Origin: Avibacterium volantium_A
GTDB lineage: Bacteria > Pseudomonadota > Gammaproteobacteria > Enterobacterales > Pasteurellaceae
NCBI RefSeq assembly: GCF_049366555.1
Contig: NZ_JBMMGT010000011.1
Location: 1-64,000, forward strand
Length of the DNA: 64,000 nucleotides
Direction of reading: 5' to 3'
Below are positions 34,041-42,360 of this stretch, one piece after another; position 1 is the stretch's first letter; each line of letters starts with the position of its first letter. The notes under the pieces were generated by a model. It ran no database searches and was not told the DNA's origin. It worked only from the letters and a program-made list of their open reading frames with translations. A program made the position numbers and the translations under genes.

Positions 34041-34392
34041 TTTTACTCCTTTGCATATTTAGTTTCTATTAAAGGCGAACTTGCGAACGCAAAGCTTGCC
34101 TTAAAGATGTTGTGAGTCCCAAAATTAACAAAAATTTTACAGACGGGATAAAGATATACCCTAGATTACCTTTCGTTGCAATCATTTTTTTCGATAAATC
34201 GCCTTAAAGTGCGGAAGAAATTTTGCGAATTTTTATGATTTCAAACAAGAATAAATGAACTTTTGCACGAATTAACACACTAAGAAAAGCATCTATAAAA
34301 TATCATTAGAGCAATTTGTTGCCTGTTACTTATACGTTTCATTTATAAGTATGGCTATTTTTATAAAAAATTATTCTACTTAAGGAGTTAAG
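34041..34392. other. Divergent intergenic region between TRAP operon and ComEA-like gene
   Basis: These 352 bp contain a leader hairpin for the leftward TRAP operon (34072-34102), an uptake-signal-like AAAGTGCGG at about 34206 and an inverted repeat ACTTATA/TATAAGT at 34328-34334 and 34344-34350, about 45 bp before the rightward gene, which may be part of its promoter region. One TGCGA half of a competence-type CRP-S site occurs near 34224 but the second half is poor. No small gene or RNA was recognised. Confidence 0.5.
34072..34102 (-). promoter_or_regulatory. Leader hairpin upstream of the TRAP binding-protein gene
   Basis: AAGGC and GCCTT form the outer arms, TTGCG and CGCAA the inner arms around an AA turn, giving a two-part hairpin in the 5' leader about 30 bases upstream of the start codon. 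It lies before the ribosome site and has no T run, so it is more likely an RNA-stability or regulatory element than a terminator. Confidence 0.4.
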
Positions 34393-35115
34393 ATGAAATT
34401 ATTAAAATCTGTATTAGCATTAAGTTTTGCCGTTGCTACTTCAGGCGTTACGTTGGCAGAAAATCCATTGGCAAGCGCAAAAGATGCGGTAAAAACAACT
34501 GCGCAATCAATGAAACAAGATAGCGCATCAAAAGCAAAAGATTTAGTCAAAGAACAGGCTACTAAAAAAGCAAACGCAGTGAAAGATGCGGCAAAAGAGA
34601 AAGCAAGCACTGTAAAAGAGGCTGCGAAAGAAAAAGCCAATGTAGCAAAATCATCGGCAAGCGAAAAAGTAGCAAAAGCTAAAGAAAAAGCGGCTGATGC
34701 CAAAAGTGCGGTAGAAAATAAAGCAAAATCTGCCAAAGAATCTTTAACGGATAAAGCGTCAAAAGATAAATTGCTCACCGATAAAGTAAAAGAAAAAGCA
34801 TCTGAAAAAGCAAAAGACGCGAAAGAAAAAGTAAAAGATGTCAAAGAAAAAGCCAAATCAAGCGCAGATAACGCAAAAGACAAGGCGAAATCATTAACGG
34901 AAAAAGCGAAGTCTTATGCAGGTGAAAAAATCAACATTAACAAAGCAGATGCAAAAACCTTACAAAACCTTTCAGGTATCGGTGAAGCGAAAGCAAAAGC
35001 CATTGTTGAATACCGCGAAAAAGTAGGCAAAATTAAATCAGTAGAAGATTTATCAAACATTTCAGGCATCGGCGAAGCCACCATCGAAAAAATCACCCCT
35101 TACTTAAGTTTCTAA
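34393..35115 (+). CDS. Secreted ComEA-type DNA-binding protein with long Lys/Ala-rich helical domain
   Basis: A 240-residue exported protein. Residues 1-22 form a signal peptide (ending VTLA). Residues 24-178 are almost only Ala, Lys, Glu, Asp and Ser in repeats like KEKA, KDAAKEKAS and KSA, resembling LEA or histone H1 tails and probably forming extended amphipathic helix. Residues 180-240 are a ComEA (HhH)2 domain: ININKADAKTLQNLSGIGEA, then SVEDLSNISGIGEATIEKI, with both GIG hairpins. ComEA binds incoming DNA in the periplasm during transformation; H. influenzae ComE1 is about 112 residues without such a region. A clean AAGGAG site precedes the ATG. It may be the ComEA of this organism or a structural relative. 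Confidence 0.82.
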   Translation: MKLLKSVLALSFAVATSGVTLAENPLASAKDAVKTTAQSMKQDSASKAKDLVKEQATKKANAVKDAAKEKASTVKEAAKEKANVAKSSASEKVAKAKEKAADAKSAVENKAKSAKESLTDKASKDKLLTDKVKEKASEKAKDAKEKVKDVKEKAKSSADNAKDKAKSLTEKAKSYAGEKININKADAKTLQNLSGIGEAKAKAIVEYREKVGKIKSVEDLSNISGIGEATIEKITPYLSF

Positions 35116-35134
35116 AAACTTGCAAAAAAAGGGA

Positions 35135-35158
35135 CGCACTTTAAGTGCGGTCTTTTTT
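35135..35158 (+). terminator. Terminator after the ComEA-like gene
   Basis: CGCACTT (35135-35141) and AAGTGCG (35143-35149) form an imperfect uptake-signal dyad, followed by GTC and six T. The left arm lacks one C of the uptake signal, while the right arm is complete. Confidence 0.7.
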
Positions 35159-35182
35159 CATAATTATTTAGTAGAAATAAAG

Positions 35183-35776
35183 CTAATTCAAGTATTTAAA
35201 CACTTTCACCACTTTTATCACGCCTGAAACATTACGGGCGACTTCTGCTGCGGCATCGGCTTGTTGTTGGGTGAGGTTGCCCATTAGGAACACTTCGCCA
35301 TTTTCGGTGATCACTTTTACATCTGTGGATTTTACTCCTGAATTGACGAAGAGTTTGGATTTGATTTGGGTGGTGATCCAGCTGTCTTTGCTGATTTGTC
35401 CAAGGGAGATTGGTGAGCCGACACGCAGTTCGTTATAAACTTCGGAAACGTTATCAACGCCTTTAGCAAGCCCTGTAGCAATTTCTTTTAAACTTTCATT
35501 TGGTACTTGTCCGATAAGTAAGATTCTTCCGCTATATGAAACCACATTGATTCGAGCTTCGCTATCCAGTTGTTGATCTTTATTAATGGCGTGTAAAACT
35601 TTTTCTTCAAGGGTTTCGTCATCAACCTGTGTTCCCACTGTTCTTGGATCGGTGGCGACTTTGGTTGCAACGGCTGTTGCCCCAACAATGCCTGCCACTG
35701 TGGCGCTAACACAGCCTTGTAGAACAAATGCAGTACCGAGGATAAGGGCTAATTTTTTAAAATTCCTTGTTTTCAT
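35183..35776 (-). CDS. dolP: BON-domain outer-membrane lipoprotein DolP (YraP)
   Basis: A 197-residue lipoprotein. The signal ends in FVLQGC, with the lipid on Cys22. Two BON domains follow, roughly residues 50-115 (LEEKVLHAINKDQQLDSEAR) and 130-195 (ITTQIKSKLFVNSGVKSTDV, LMGNLTQQQADAAAEVARNV). DolP binds phospholipids at the division site and supports outer-membrane integrity and septal amidase activation. It is the last gene of the conserved lpoA-yraN-diaA-dolP unit, 39 bp after diaA. Length matches E. coli YraP. Confidence 0.95.
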   Translation of the reverse strand: MKTRNFKKLALILGTAFVLQGCVSATVAGIVGATAVATKVATDPRTVGTQVDDETLEEKVLHAINKDQQLDSEARINVVSYSGRILLIGQVPNESLKEIATGLAKGVDNVSEVYNELRVGSPISLGQISKDSWITTQIKSKLFVNSGVKSTDVKVITENGEVFLMGNLTQQQADAAAEVARNVSGVIKVVKVFKYLN

Positions 35777-35815
35777 TAGTTGTACTCCTTTTGATTATCT
35801 ATAAAGGGTTGAGAT

Positions 35816-36400
35816 CTATGAATGAGAAAAAAGAGAATGGTCAATTAACTCACAAATCGTATTAATAATAAATAGATGATGTTCCAAAATACGGCTTTCT
35901 TTTACCGTTGGGGCAGTGATTTCCAAATCCTGTTCGGTGAGAAAGCCTTGAATATGATCATTATTCGCGCCTGTTAATGCTATGACACTAATTTCTTTAT
36001 TTAGTGCGGAATTAATCGTTTCTAGCACCATTTCTTCATTGCCAAAAGGGGAAAATACCACCAGCAGATCTCCTTGTTGTGCCACTGCGTTGAATTGGCG
36101 TTGGTAGAATTGTTGCTTGGGGCGATCGGCAATAATTGCTGATCCAATGGCGTTATCCAAGCTTAATAACACGGAAGGAAAGCTCGGTCTTTCTAGCTCA
36201 TAGCGATTGAGTAAATTCGCCACCAGAAACTGCGCATTGGCGTAAGATCGTCCTTGCCCACAGACGATAATTTTATTGCCACGCAATAGGCAGGCGACAA
36301 TGTTTTGTACCGCTTGAAAAATGGCATTAGGCAATAAGCTCGAAGCAGAAATCTGAGTTTGTATGCTTTCGCTGTAAAGATCTTTTATTTTATCTAACAT
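35816..36400 (-). CDS. diaA: DnaA initiator-associating protein DiaA (SIS domain)
   Basis: A 194-residue SIS-domain protein. The sugar-isomerase fold is visible in NKIIVCGQGRSYANAQFLVA and GDLLVVFSPFGNEEMVLETI. DiaA tetramers bind DnaA and promote initiation at oriC. It is related to the phosphoheptose isomerase GmhA but lacks its catalytic context, and the place between yraN and dolP is that of diaA/yraO. The ATG lies 15 bases after the yraN stop. Confidence 0.92.
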   Translation of the reverse strand: MLDKIKDLYSESIQTQISASSLLPNAIFQAVQNIVACLLRGNKIIVCGQGRSYANAQFLVANLLNRYELERPSFPSVLLSLDNAIGSAIIADRPKQQFYQRQFNAVAQQGDLLVVFSPFGNEEMVLETINSALNKEISVIALTGANNDHIQGFLTEQDLEITAPTVKESRILEHHLFIINTICELIDHSLFSHS

Positions 36401-36415
36401 TGTGATTTATCAGGC

Positions 36416-36778
36416 TTATTCATCAAGAAAATTAGGAATCCACTGTAAGTCTTGTATTGTATTACCAAATGCTACTAAGTCAAAACGGCAATCGGTATCT
36501 TCTAGGCTGCAATCTTGTTTTGCCAGCCACATATTGGCGGCATCTAGCCATTTTTGCTGTTTTTGCCAATCTACACTTTCCACGGCAGAACCAAAAAAAT
36601 CATTTTTTCTTTGCCGCACTTCAACAAAAACAATGGTTTCGCCATCTTGCATAATTAGATCCAGTTCACCACATTTAAAATGCTGGTTGGCGGCAATAAA
36701 TTTTAGCCCTTTAGATTGCAAAAAAAGGCGAGCTTGTTGCTCAAAGCTCGCCCCTTGCTGACGTTTGGATTTAAACAT
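36416..36778 (-). CDS. yraN: YraN family (UPF0102) nuclease-fold protein
   Basis: A 120-residue protein of the UPF0102 family with an endonuclease-like fold: GASFEQQARLFLQSKGLKFI, then CGELDLIMQDGETIVFVEVR, which contains the Asp and Glu-x-Lys/Arg type residues of the PD-(D/E)xK fold (here E-V-R). The biological role is not established. The gene starts one base after the lpoA stop codon, indicating coupling within the lpoA-yraN-diaA-dolP operon. Confidence 0.93.
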   Translation of the reverse strand: MFKSKRQQGASFEQQARLFLQSKGLKFIAANQHFKCGELDLIMQDGETIVFVEVRQRKNDFFGSAVESVDWQKQQKWLDAANMWLAKQDCSLEDTDCRFDLVAFGNTIQDLQWIPNFLDE

Positions 36779-36779
36779 A

Positions 36780-38504
36780 TTAATTGCTTAATACTTCCAC
36801 TGACGCATTTTGGTATTGATACCACGTCATATCACGTTCGATATTACAATTCGGGCCAGCACTTAATTTACCGGTTAAACCGTTAATGTTGAAGCCAGGA
36901 ACTTGGCGTAACTCATTGAATTGATTGATCAATAACCACGCATCTGCGCCCATTGCATATAAACGCATTAAGGAATAATCCCCATTGGTAAAGCCTGCCA
37001 CTTTTTTGTATTGTGCAGAATCCACATCTTTAAAGAATGGAATATCACTAAATTCTAACCCATTCATTAATAAGCGATATTCAGGCGTATTATTTGATGA
37101 ATTGCTGCGTGAACTTGCAAATAATTTCAAGTTAATGTTGCTGTTATCAATCGCCATTTTAATATCACTAAGCTGATTGTTTGTTGCCACAATATATAAA
37201 GCTTGAATATTTTGGTTTAAGCCTGATTGTAGCGTGTAAGTGATGTCATCAGCACTGTTATAGAATTTGATATTGGCATCTGTACCTGAAAGCTGTTGCC
37301 AGCGAGTATTAAATGCAGAAGCGGTGCGGCGACCGAGATCGCTTTGCGGCACAATAATAAATGGATTTTGAATACCTTGATCCCAAATACGATTTGCCGC
37401 AGATTCTGCTTCATCTTCAGGGGCTAAGCCGTAATAGCAAAGCTGACCAATGGCACGAGAATTTGCTGTTGAGTTTAAGGTAAGTACATTTAGCCCTTGT
37501 AATAAATCAGGGCGGTTAGTCAATTTATCCACATTTTGCTTTAATAATGGACCAACAACGGTACTAATGCCTTCAAGTTTTGCTTGCTCAATGATGCTTT
37601 CCACTGGCGTAGCAAGGGTATCAAACACTTTCACTTGAATGTCTGAACCGCCTCTTGCATCATCAAAACCACGCTTAATGGTGCTACCAATGATCTGCGC
37701 ATCACCACTTAATGGCAGAAGTAGGGCAACTTGGTTTAACTGCGTTTGTTGGAAGTTAAATAGCCCTTGTAATTCCGTTGGGAAAAGATAACTGGCGCTA
37801 TGTCTTGGATAAGCCGCTTTCCAGCTTTGTAAGGCTTGGCTTAATTGAGCTGGGTGATTTAAGTTATCGTTGTAGGCTTTAGTTAATGCTAACCAGCCAC
37901 CTAAAGCAGCACTGCCTTCCGCCGATGTATTGTTAATTAAACCACGGTTTGCATTGCGTAATAAGGCCCAAGTGCGGTCATTATTTTCTTGTTTTCTTTG
38001 TGTGTCGGTTAATAGGGAATCAATTTGAATACGCGCTTTTACGGCATTCATAATTTGATTACGATTTTTTGCCACACGCGCAACCACTTCATAGTAACGT
38101 GCTTTTTGCGAAGGGCTTAATAAAGCAAGATCAATCGCTTTTAAGCGTGTGTCGGCGGCTTTATTATTGCCTTTCACAGCAGCGATATGGGCCTCAATGA
38201 TAGCTTTATCAAGCAGCTGTTCTTCATTAAGATCGTTTAATTCTGCTAACATTGCTTGCGCTTGCGGGATTTTATTCTCACGCACCAACACACGCGCAGC
38301 AAGCAATTTGTAAGTTTGTTGATCTTCAAGATTTTGTGTACGTTGAATTTGATTGATGTAATATTCCGAACTGGCATTTGCATCGTTTTTCAGCACATTT
38401 GTGAAGCTGTTACCGAACAAATTGGTACAGCCTGCCAAAACCAATGCAAATAAAAAAGGCATTAATCGATTTTTTAAATTAATGCGTTGTAATAGAATAG
38501 TCAT
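36780..38504 (-). CDS. lpoA: Penicillin-binding protein activator LpoA
   Basis: A 574-residue outer-membrane lipoprotein that activates PBP1a. The lipobox is FALVLAGCTNLFG, with the lipid on the Cys near residue 26. The N-terminal TPR-like domain (about 35-250) is followed by a periplasmic-binding-protein-like domain (QVALLLPLSGDAQIIGSTIK onward, ending in the conserved region with ERDMTWYQYQN). The ATG at 38504 with GGAG ahead is preferred over a longer non-ATG start 20 codons upstream, because the signal peptide then starts normally. It is divergent from rsmI with 75 bp between, the conserved arrangement. Confidence 0.95.
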   Translation of the reverse strand: MTILLQRINLKNRLMPFLFALVLAGCTNLFGNSFTNVLKNDANASSEYYINQIQRTQNLEDQQTYKLLAARVLVRENKIPQAQAMLAELNDLNEEQLLDKAIIEAHIAAVKGNNKAADTRLKAIDLALLSPSQKARYYEVVARVAKNRNQIMNAVKARIQIDSLLTDTQRKQENNDRTWALLRNANRGLINNTSAEGSAALGGWLALTKAYNDNLNHPAQLSQALQSWKAAYPRHSASYLFPTELQGLFNFQQTQLNQVALLLPLSGDAQIIGSTIKRGFDDARGGSDIQVKVFDTLATPVESIIEQAKLEGISTVVGPLLKQNVDKLTNRPDLLQGLNVLTLNSTANSRAIGQLCYYGLAPEDEAESAANRIWDQGIQNPFIIVPQSDLGRRTASAFNTRWQQLSGTDANIKFYNSADDITYTLQSGLNQNIQALYIVATNNQLSDIKMAIDNSNINLKLFASSRSNSSNNTPEYRLLMNGLEFSDIPFFKDVDSAQYKKVAGFTNGDYSLMRLYAMGADAWLLINQFNELRQVPGFNINGLTGKLSAGPNCNIERDMTWYQYQNASVEVLSN

Positions 38505-38579
38505 AATTACTCCGTTGTTGAAAACAATCTCGGGGATCTTACTTATCTCAATAATTAAAATCAAATAAAAGAAGTAAAA

Positions 38580-39422
38580 ATGGATAATTTAACTGGAATT
38601 TTATATATCGTAGCAACGCCCATTGGCAATTTGCAAGATATCAGCCAACGCGCATTACAAGTGTTGGAACAAGTGGATTTAGTCGCCGCAGAAGATACGC
38701 GCCATAGTGGCTTATTGTTGAGTCATTATGGCATTAAAAAGCCTTTTTTTGCCTTGCACGATCATAATGAGCAACAAAAAGCTGAGATTTTGTGCGAAAA
38801 GCTGTTGCAAGGCACAACGATCGCCTTAGTTTCCGATGCTGGTACGCCATTGATTAGCGATCCGGGCTTTCATCTGGTGAGGAAATGTCGCCAAGCTGGC
38901 ATTAAAATTGTGCCAATTCCGGGTGCTTGTGCCGCAATAGCAGGGCTTTGCGCCTCAGGCATTGCTTCTGATCGTTTTTGTTTTGAAGGTTTTCTACCCG
39001 CCAAATCCAAAGCCCGTTGCGATAAATTGGAAAATCTCGCAAAAGAAGACCGCACTTTGATTTTCTATGAATCCACCCACCGCATTTTAGATTGCCTTGC
39101 GGATATGGAAAAGGTATTCGGCGCTGAGCGTTATGTGGTGCTAGCACGCGAGCTAACCAAAACTTGGGAAACCATTTACGGTGATGAAGTCGGCGCATTA
39201 CGCCAGTGGGTGAGCGAAGATCCAAACCGCAGCAAAGGTGAAATGGTGCTAATTGTAGAAGGCAATGTGAGCAGTGAAGCAGAAAGCTTTTCCCCCGAAG
39301 CCATCAAAGCCCTAACTCTTATCGCCAAAGAACTCCCACTCAAAAAAGCCGCCGCGATTGTCGCAGAGCTTTATGGCTATAAGAAAAATGCGTTGTATCA
39401 GTTTGGGTTGGAGAATTTGTAA
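38580..39422 (+). CDS. rsmI: 16S rRNA (cytidine1402-2'-O)-methyltransferase RsmI
   Basis: A 280-residue SAM-dependent tetrapyrrole-methylase-fold enzyme that methylates the ribose of C1402 in 16S rRNA. Motifs: GILYIVATPIGNLQDISQRA, AAEDTRHSGLLLSHYGI, LVSDAGTPLISDPGF, PGACAAIAGLCASGI and the C-terminal KKAAAIVAELYGYKKNALYQ. Length equals the family. The ATG follows an AAGAAG-type weak ribosome site. The last part is separated from yciO by 92 bp. Confidence 0.96.
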   Translation: MDNLTGILYIVATPIGNLQDISQRALQVLEQVDLVAAEDTRHSGLLLSHYGIKKPFFALHDHNEQQKAEILCEKLLQGTTIALVSDAGTPLISDPGFHLVRKCRQAGIKIVPIPGACAAIAGLCASGIASDRFCFEGFLPAKSKARCDKLENLAKEDRTLIFYESTHRILDCLADMEKVFGAERYVVLARELTKTWETIYGDEVGALRQWVSEDPNRSKGEMVLIVEGNVSSEAESFSPEAIKALTLIAKELPLKKAAAIVAELYGYKKNALYQFGLENL

Positions 39423-39514
39423 GTTTATTTTAGATAAATTTATTTTCCCCTAACCCTATAATCAACAGGGAATTTCGGTATAATGCCCAAGTTAATGATG
39501 ACAGGATAAAGGTT

Positions 39515-40138
39515 ATGAGCCAATTTTTTTATATACATCCAGAAAATCCGCAGCCGCGTTTGATTAATCAAGCGGTGGATATTTTGAAACAAGGTGGGGT
39601 GATTGTTTACCCAACGGATTCAGGTTATGCCTTGGGTTGTATGCTCGGCGATAAGCACGCAATGGATCGCATTGTGCAAATTCGTCAATTGCCAGAAAAT
39701 CATAATTTCACCCTTGTGTGTAGCGATTTATCAGAGCTTTCAACCTATGCCACGGTGAACAATATGGCGTATCGACTGATTAAAAATAACACACCGGGGC
39801 GCTATACCTTTATTCTTACCGCAACCAAAGAAGTGCCACGCCGTTTAATGACATCAAAGCGTAAAACCATAGGCTTACGCGTGCCGGATAACCAAATTGC
39901 CTTAGCATTACTCAAAACATTAGGTGAGCCGATTTTATCTTGTTCCTTGATGTTACCAGGGGAAGAATTTATTACCCAATCTGATCCAGAAGAAATTCGC
40001 GATCGTTTAGAACATCAAGTGGATTTAATTATTAACGGCGGCTATTTAGGGCAAGAGCCAACAACTGTGGTGGATTTAACCGACAACACGCCTGTGATTT
40101 TGCGTGAGGGCAGCGGTTCAACCACGCCATTTATTTAA
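39515..40138 (+). CDS. yciO: YciO/Sua5/YrdC family protein
   Basis: A 207-residue YrdC-fold protein, related to TsaC, which makes threonylcarbamoyl-AMP for tRNA t6A. The domain opens with LINQAVDILKQGGVIVYPTD, then RIVQIRQLPENHNFTLVCSD and KTIGLRVPDNQIALALL. The YciO subgroup is about 206 residues, matching this protein, and binds RNA without being the main t6A enzyme. Followed by rluB after 44 bp on the same strand, a pairing also seen in relatives. Confidence 0.9.
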   Translation: MSQFFYIHPENPQPRLINQAVDILKQGGVIVYPTDSGYALGCMLGDKHAMDRIVQIRQLPENHNFTLVCSDLSELSTYATVNNMAYRLIKNNTPGRYTFILTATKEVPRRLMTSKRKTIGLRVPDNQIALALLKTLGEPILSCSLMLPGEEFITQSDPEEIRDRLEHQVDLIINGGYLGQEPTTVVDLTDNTPVILREGSGSTTPFI

Positions 40139-40182
40139 TCTTTTCAAACTGTTAGACGCTTGGGAAAGCGACAAGAGGAAAT

Positions 40183-41205
40183 ATGAAAACAACATCTTAT
40201 TCACAACGCAATACCACCAAGGGAATGCGTTTTGCTGAAAAAAATAACACGGAAAGAAAACGTACAGACAAGCCTTTCGCATCAAATGCAGAAAGCAAAG
40301 AAAAAAGTGCGGTAAAAAAGACCGCACTTTCTGCCACTCATAAAGTGGAAGGGGAAAAATTACAAAAAGTGTTAGCGCGCGCAGGGCAAGGATCTCGCCG
40401 TGAAATTGAAGCGATGATCGCCGCCAATCGAGTGAGCGTAAACGGCAAAATGGCAACACTGGGCGATCGTGTTGTGGTGAACGCGAATTTAAAAATCCGC
40501 ATTGACGGACACGTTGTGAATTTACAACAGGCGCAAAAAGAAGTGTGTCGCGTGTTGATGTATTACAAACCTGAAGGCGAACTTTGTACTCGCCACGATC
40601 CCGAAGGGCGTGCCACCGTATTTGACCGCTTGCCACGCTTAACCGGATCGCGTTGGATTGCGGTAGGACGCTTGGATATTAACACCTCTGGCTTATTGCT
40701 GTTTACCACAGACGGCGAATTGGCAAACCGCTTAATGCACCCAAGCCGTGAAGTGGAGCGTGAATATTCTGTGCGCGTTTTTGGTCAGGTGGACGAAGCA
40801 ATGATCGCCCGTTTACGCAAAGGCGTGCAGTTAGAAGATGGGCCAGCCAATTTCAAAGCCATCAAGCCAATGGGCGGACAAGGAATGAACCAATGGTTTG
40901 ACGTTACCCTAATGGAGGGGCGTAACCGTGAAGTTCGCCGTTTATGGGAATCGCAAGGCATTCAAGTCAGCCGTTTGATCCGCATTCGCTACGGCAATAT
41001 CAAATTAATGAAAACCTTACCGCGCGGTGGATGGGAAGAAATGGATCTTACCAATGTGAATTATCTGCGTGAATTGGTGGGGCTTGAACCAGAAACCCAA
41101 AGCAAATTAGACGTCACCAAACAACGCAGACGCGCCAAAACTGGGCAAATCCGTCGTGCGGTGAAACGTTATGCGGATATGAATAAACGTTACAAAAAAG
41201 CTTAA
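40183..41205 (+). CDS. rluB: 23S rRNA pseudouridine2605 synthase RluB
   Basis: A 340-residue RsuA-family enzyme. The basic, low-complexity N-terminus (about 1-60) precedes an S4 domain (KLQKVLARAGQGSRREIEAM) and the catalytic domain with the active Asp in VGRLDINTSGLLLFTTDGEL and EGRNREVRRLWESQG. A Lys/Arg-rich tail ends it. RluB isomerises U2605 in 23S rRNA. The N-terminal tail is unusual in being partly encoded by an inverted pair of uptake signals (40304-40330). GAGGAA lies before the ATG. Confidence 0.94.
   Translation: MKTTSYSQRNTTKGMRFAEKNNTERKRTDKPFASNAESKEKSAVKKTALSATHKVEGEKLQKVLARAGQGSRREIEAMIAANRVSVNGKMATLGDRVVVNANLKIRIDGHVVNLQQAQKEVCRVLMYYKPEGELCTRHDPEGRATVFDRLPRLTGSRWIAVGRLDINTSGLLLFTTDGELANRLMHPSREVEREYSVRVFGQVDEAMIARLRKGVQLEDGPANFKAIKPMGGQGMNQWFDVTLMEGRNREVRRLWESQGIQVSRLIRIRYGNIKLMKTLPRGGWEEMDLTNVNYLRELVGLEPETQSKLDVTKQRRRAKTGQIRRAVKRYADMNKRYKKA
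40304..40330. repeat. Inverted uptake signals inside the rluB coding sequence
   Basis: AAAGTGCGGT (40304-40313) and ACCGCACTTT (40321-40330) are perfect complements around a seven-base A-rich loop. They encode the tail residues Lys-Ser-Ala-Val-Lys-Lys-Thr-Ala-Leu. The structure equals the family's uptake-signal terminators but lies in frame inside a gene and has no T run. Confidence 0.9.
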
Positions 41206-41268
41206 AAATGCTATAAAAAGCCTAAAAAATTTCATAAAAAAGCACCGCACTTTGATCAAGGAGTGATG

Positions 41269-42240
41269 ATGAAAATTCAGCAATTACGTTATATCGTTGA
41301 AATCGTAAATCAAAATTTGAATGTAACCGAAGCGGCAAATACCTTGTTCACCTCGCAGCCGGGGATCAGCAAACAAGTGCGATTGTTGGAAGATGAATTA
41401 GGCTTAGAGATTTTTGAGCGCAACGGTAAACATATTAAAGCCCTTACCCCAGCGGGCAAAAAAATTGTTGCGATTGCGCGCGAATTATTGGTTAAAACGC
41501 AAAGCATTAAAGCCGTGGCAGATGAATATACGCAGCCTAATCACGGCGTGCTACGCATTGCCACCACCAACACGCAGGCGCGTTATATGCTGCCTTCTGT
41601 GGTAGAGCGTTTTTCCAAAAAATATCCCGATGTGAGCTTGCATATTCATCAAGGTTCACCAACGCAAATTTATGACGCATTGCTTTCTGGCGAAGTGGAT
41701 TTGGCAATTACCACGGAAGCGCAATATTTATTTGATGATTTGGTATTGTTGCCTTGTTATTTATGGAATCGTTCTGTGATCGTTAAAAATGATCATCCCT
41801 TAGCGCAATGTCAAGATCTGACGATTGAAGAACTGAGTAAATATCCCCTTGTTACCTATACCTTTGGTTTTACTGGCGTTTCTGATTTGGATTATGCTTT
41901 CAACAGTGCAGGGTTATTGCCAAATATTGTGTTTACCGCCACCGATGCGGATGTCATCAAAACCTATGTGCGCTTAGGTTTAGGCGTGGGCATTATGGCT
42001 TCAATGGCGCATACGCCAGAAGATAAAGATCTAGTGGCGATCGATGCCAGCCATATTTTCCGTTCCAGTATGACGCAAATTGCTTTCAAACATAGCATTT
42101 TCTTACGCAATTATATGTACGATTTTATCAATATGTTTTCACCGCACTTAACCCGACCAATGGTGGAACAGGCAGAGCGTTTGCACGATAACAACGCCGT
42201 GAAAAAATTATTTGATGATATCGTGTTGGAAGTGCGGTAG
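41269..42240 (+). CDS. cysB: LysR-type master regulator CysB
   Basis: A 323-residue LysR regulator that activates sulfate assimilation and cysteine synthesis genes in response to N-acetylserine. The DNA-binding part MKIQQLRYIVEIVNQNLNVT and TSQPGISKQVRLLEDELGLE is near identical in pattern to CysB; the inducer-binding domain includes RIATTNTQARYMLPSVVERF. GTG, ATG and ATG codons lie in a row at 41263-41271; AAGGAG at 41258-41263 fits the ATG at 41269. The last codons (EVR and stop) are part of an uptake signal at 42230-42238. It stands alone, with no sulfur gene nearby. Confidence 0.94.
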   Translation: MKIQQLRYIVEIVNQNLNVTEAANTLFTSQPGISKQVRLLEDELGLEIFERNGKHIKALTPAGKKIVAIARELLVKTQSIKAVADEYTQPNHGVLRIATTNTQARYMLPSVVERFSKKYPDVSLHIHQGSPTQIYDALLSGEVDLAITTEAQYLFDDLVLLPCYLWNRSVIVKNDHPLAQCQDLTIEELSKYPLVTYTFGFTGVSDLDYAFNSAGLLPNIVFTATDADVIKTYVRLGLGVGIMASMAHTPEDKDLVAIDASHIFRSSMTQIAFKHSIFLRNYMYDFINMFSPHLTRPMVEQAERLHDNNAVKKLFDDIVLEVR

Positions 42241-42360
42241 TTTTTTGTAACAATTAGTTAACTTATAGGGTAAAATTGCTTATATTTTAATAGACTTATT
42301 TAGCCCCCTGATGAGTTTTTGCAAATAGGGCATATCCCTAAAATAGATAAGGAGCATTTT

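Noticed and set aside
34380..34883. A 167-codon frame on the minus strand opposite the ComEA-like gene
   Set aside because: It is a Phe/Ala/Ser-rich mirror of the Lys/Ala repeat region on the true coding strand and has no start context.
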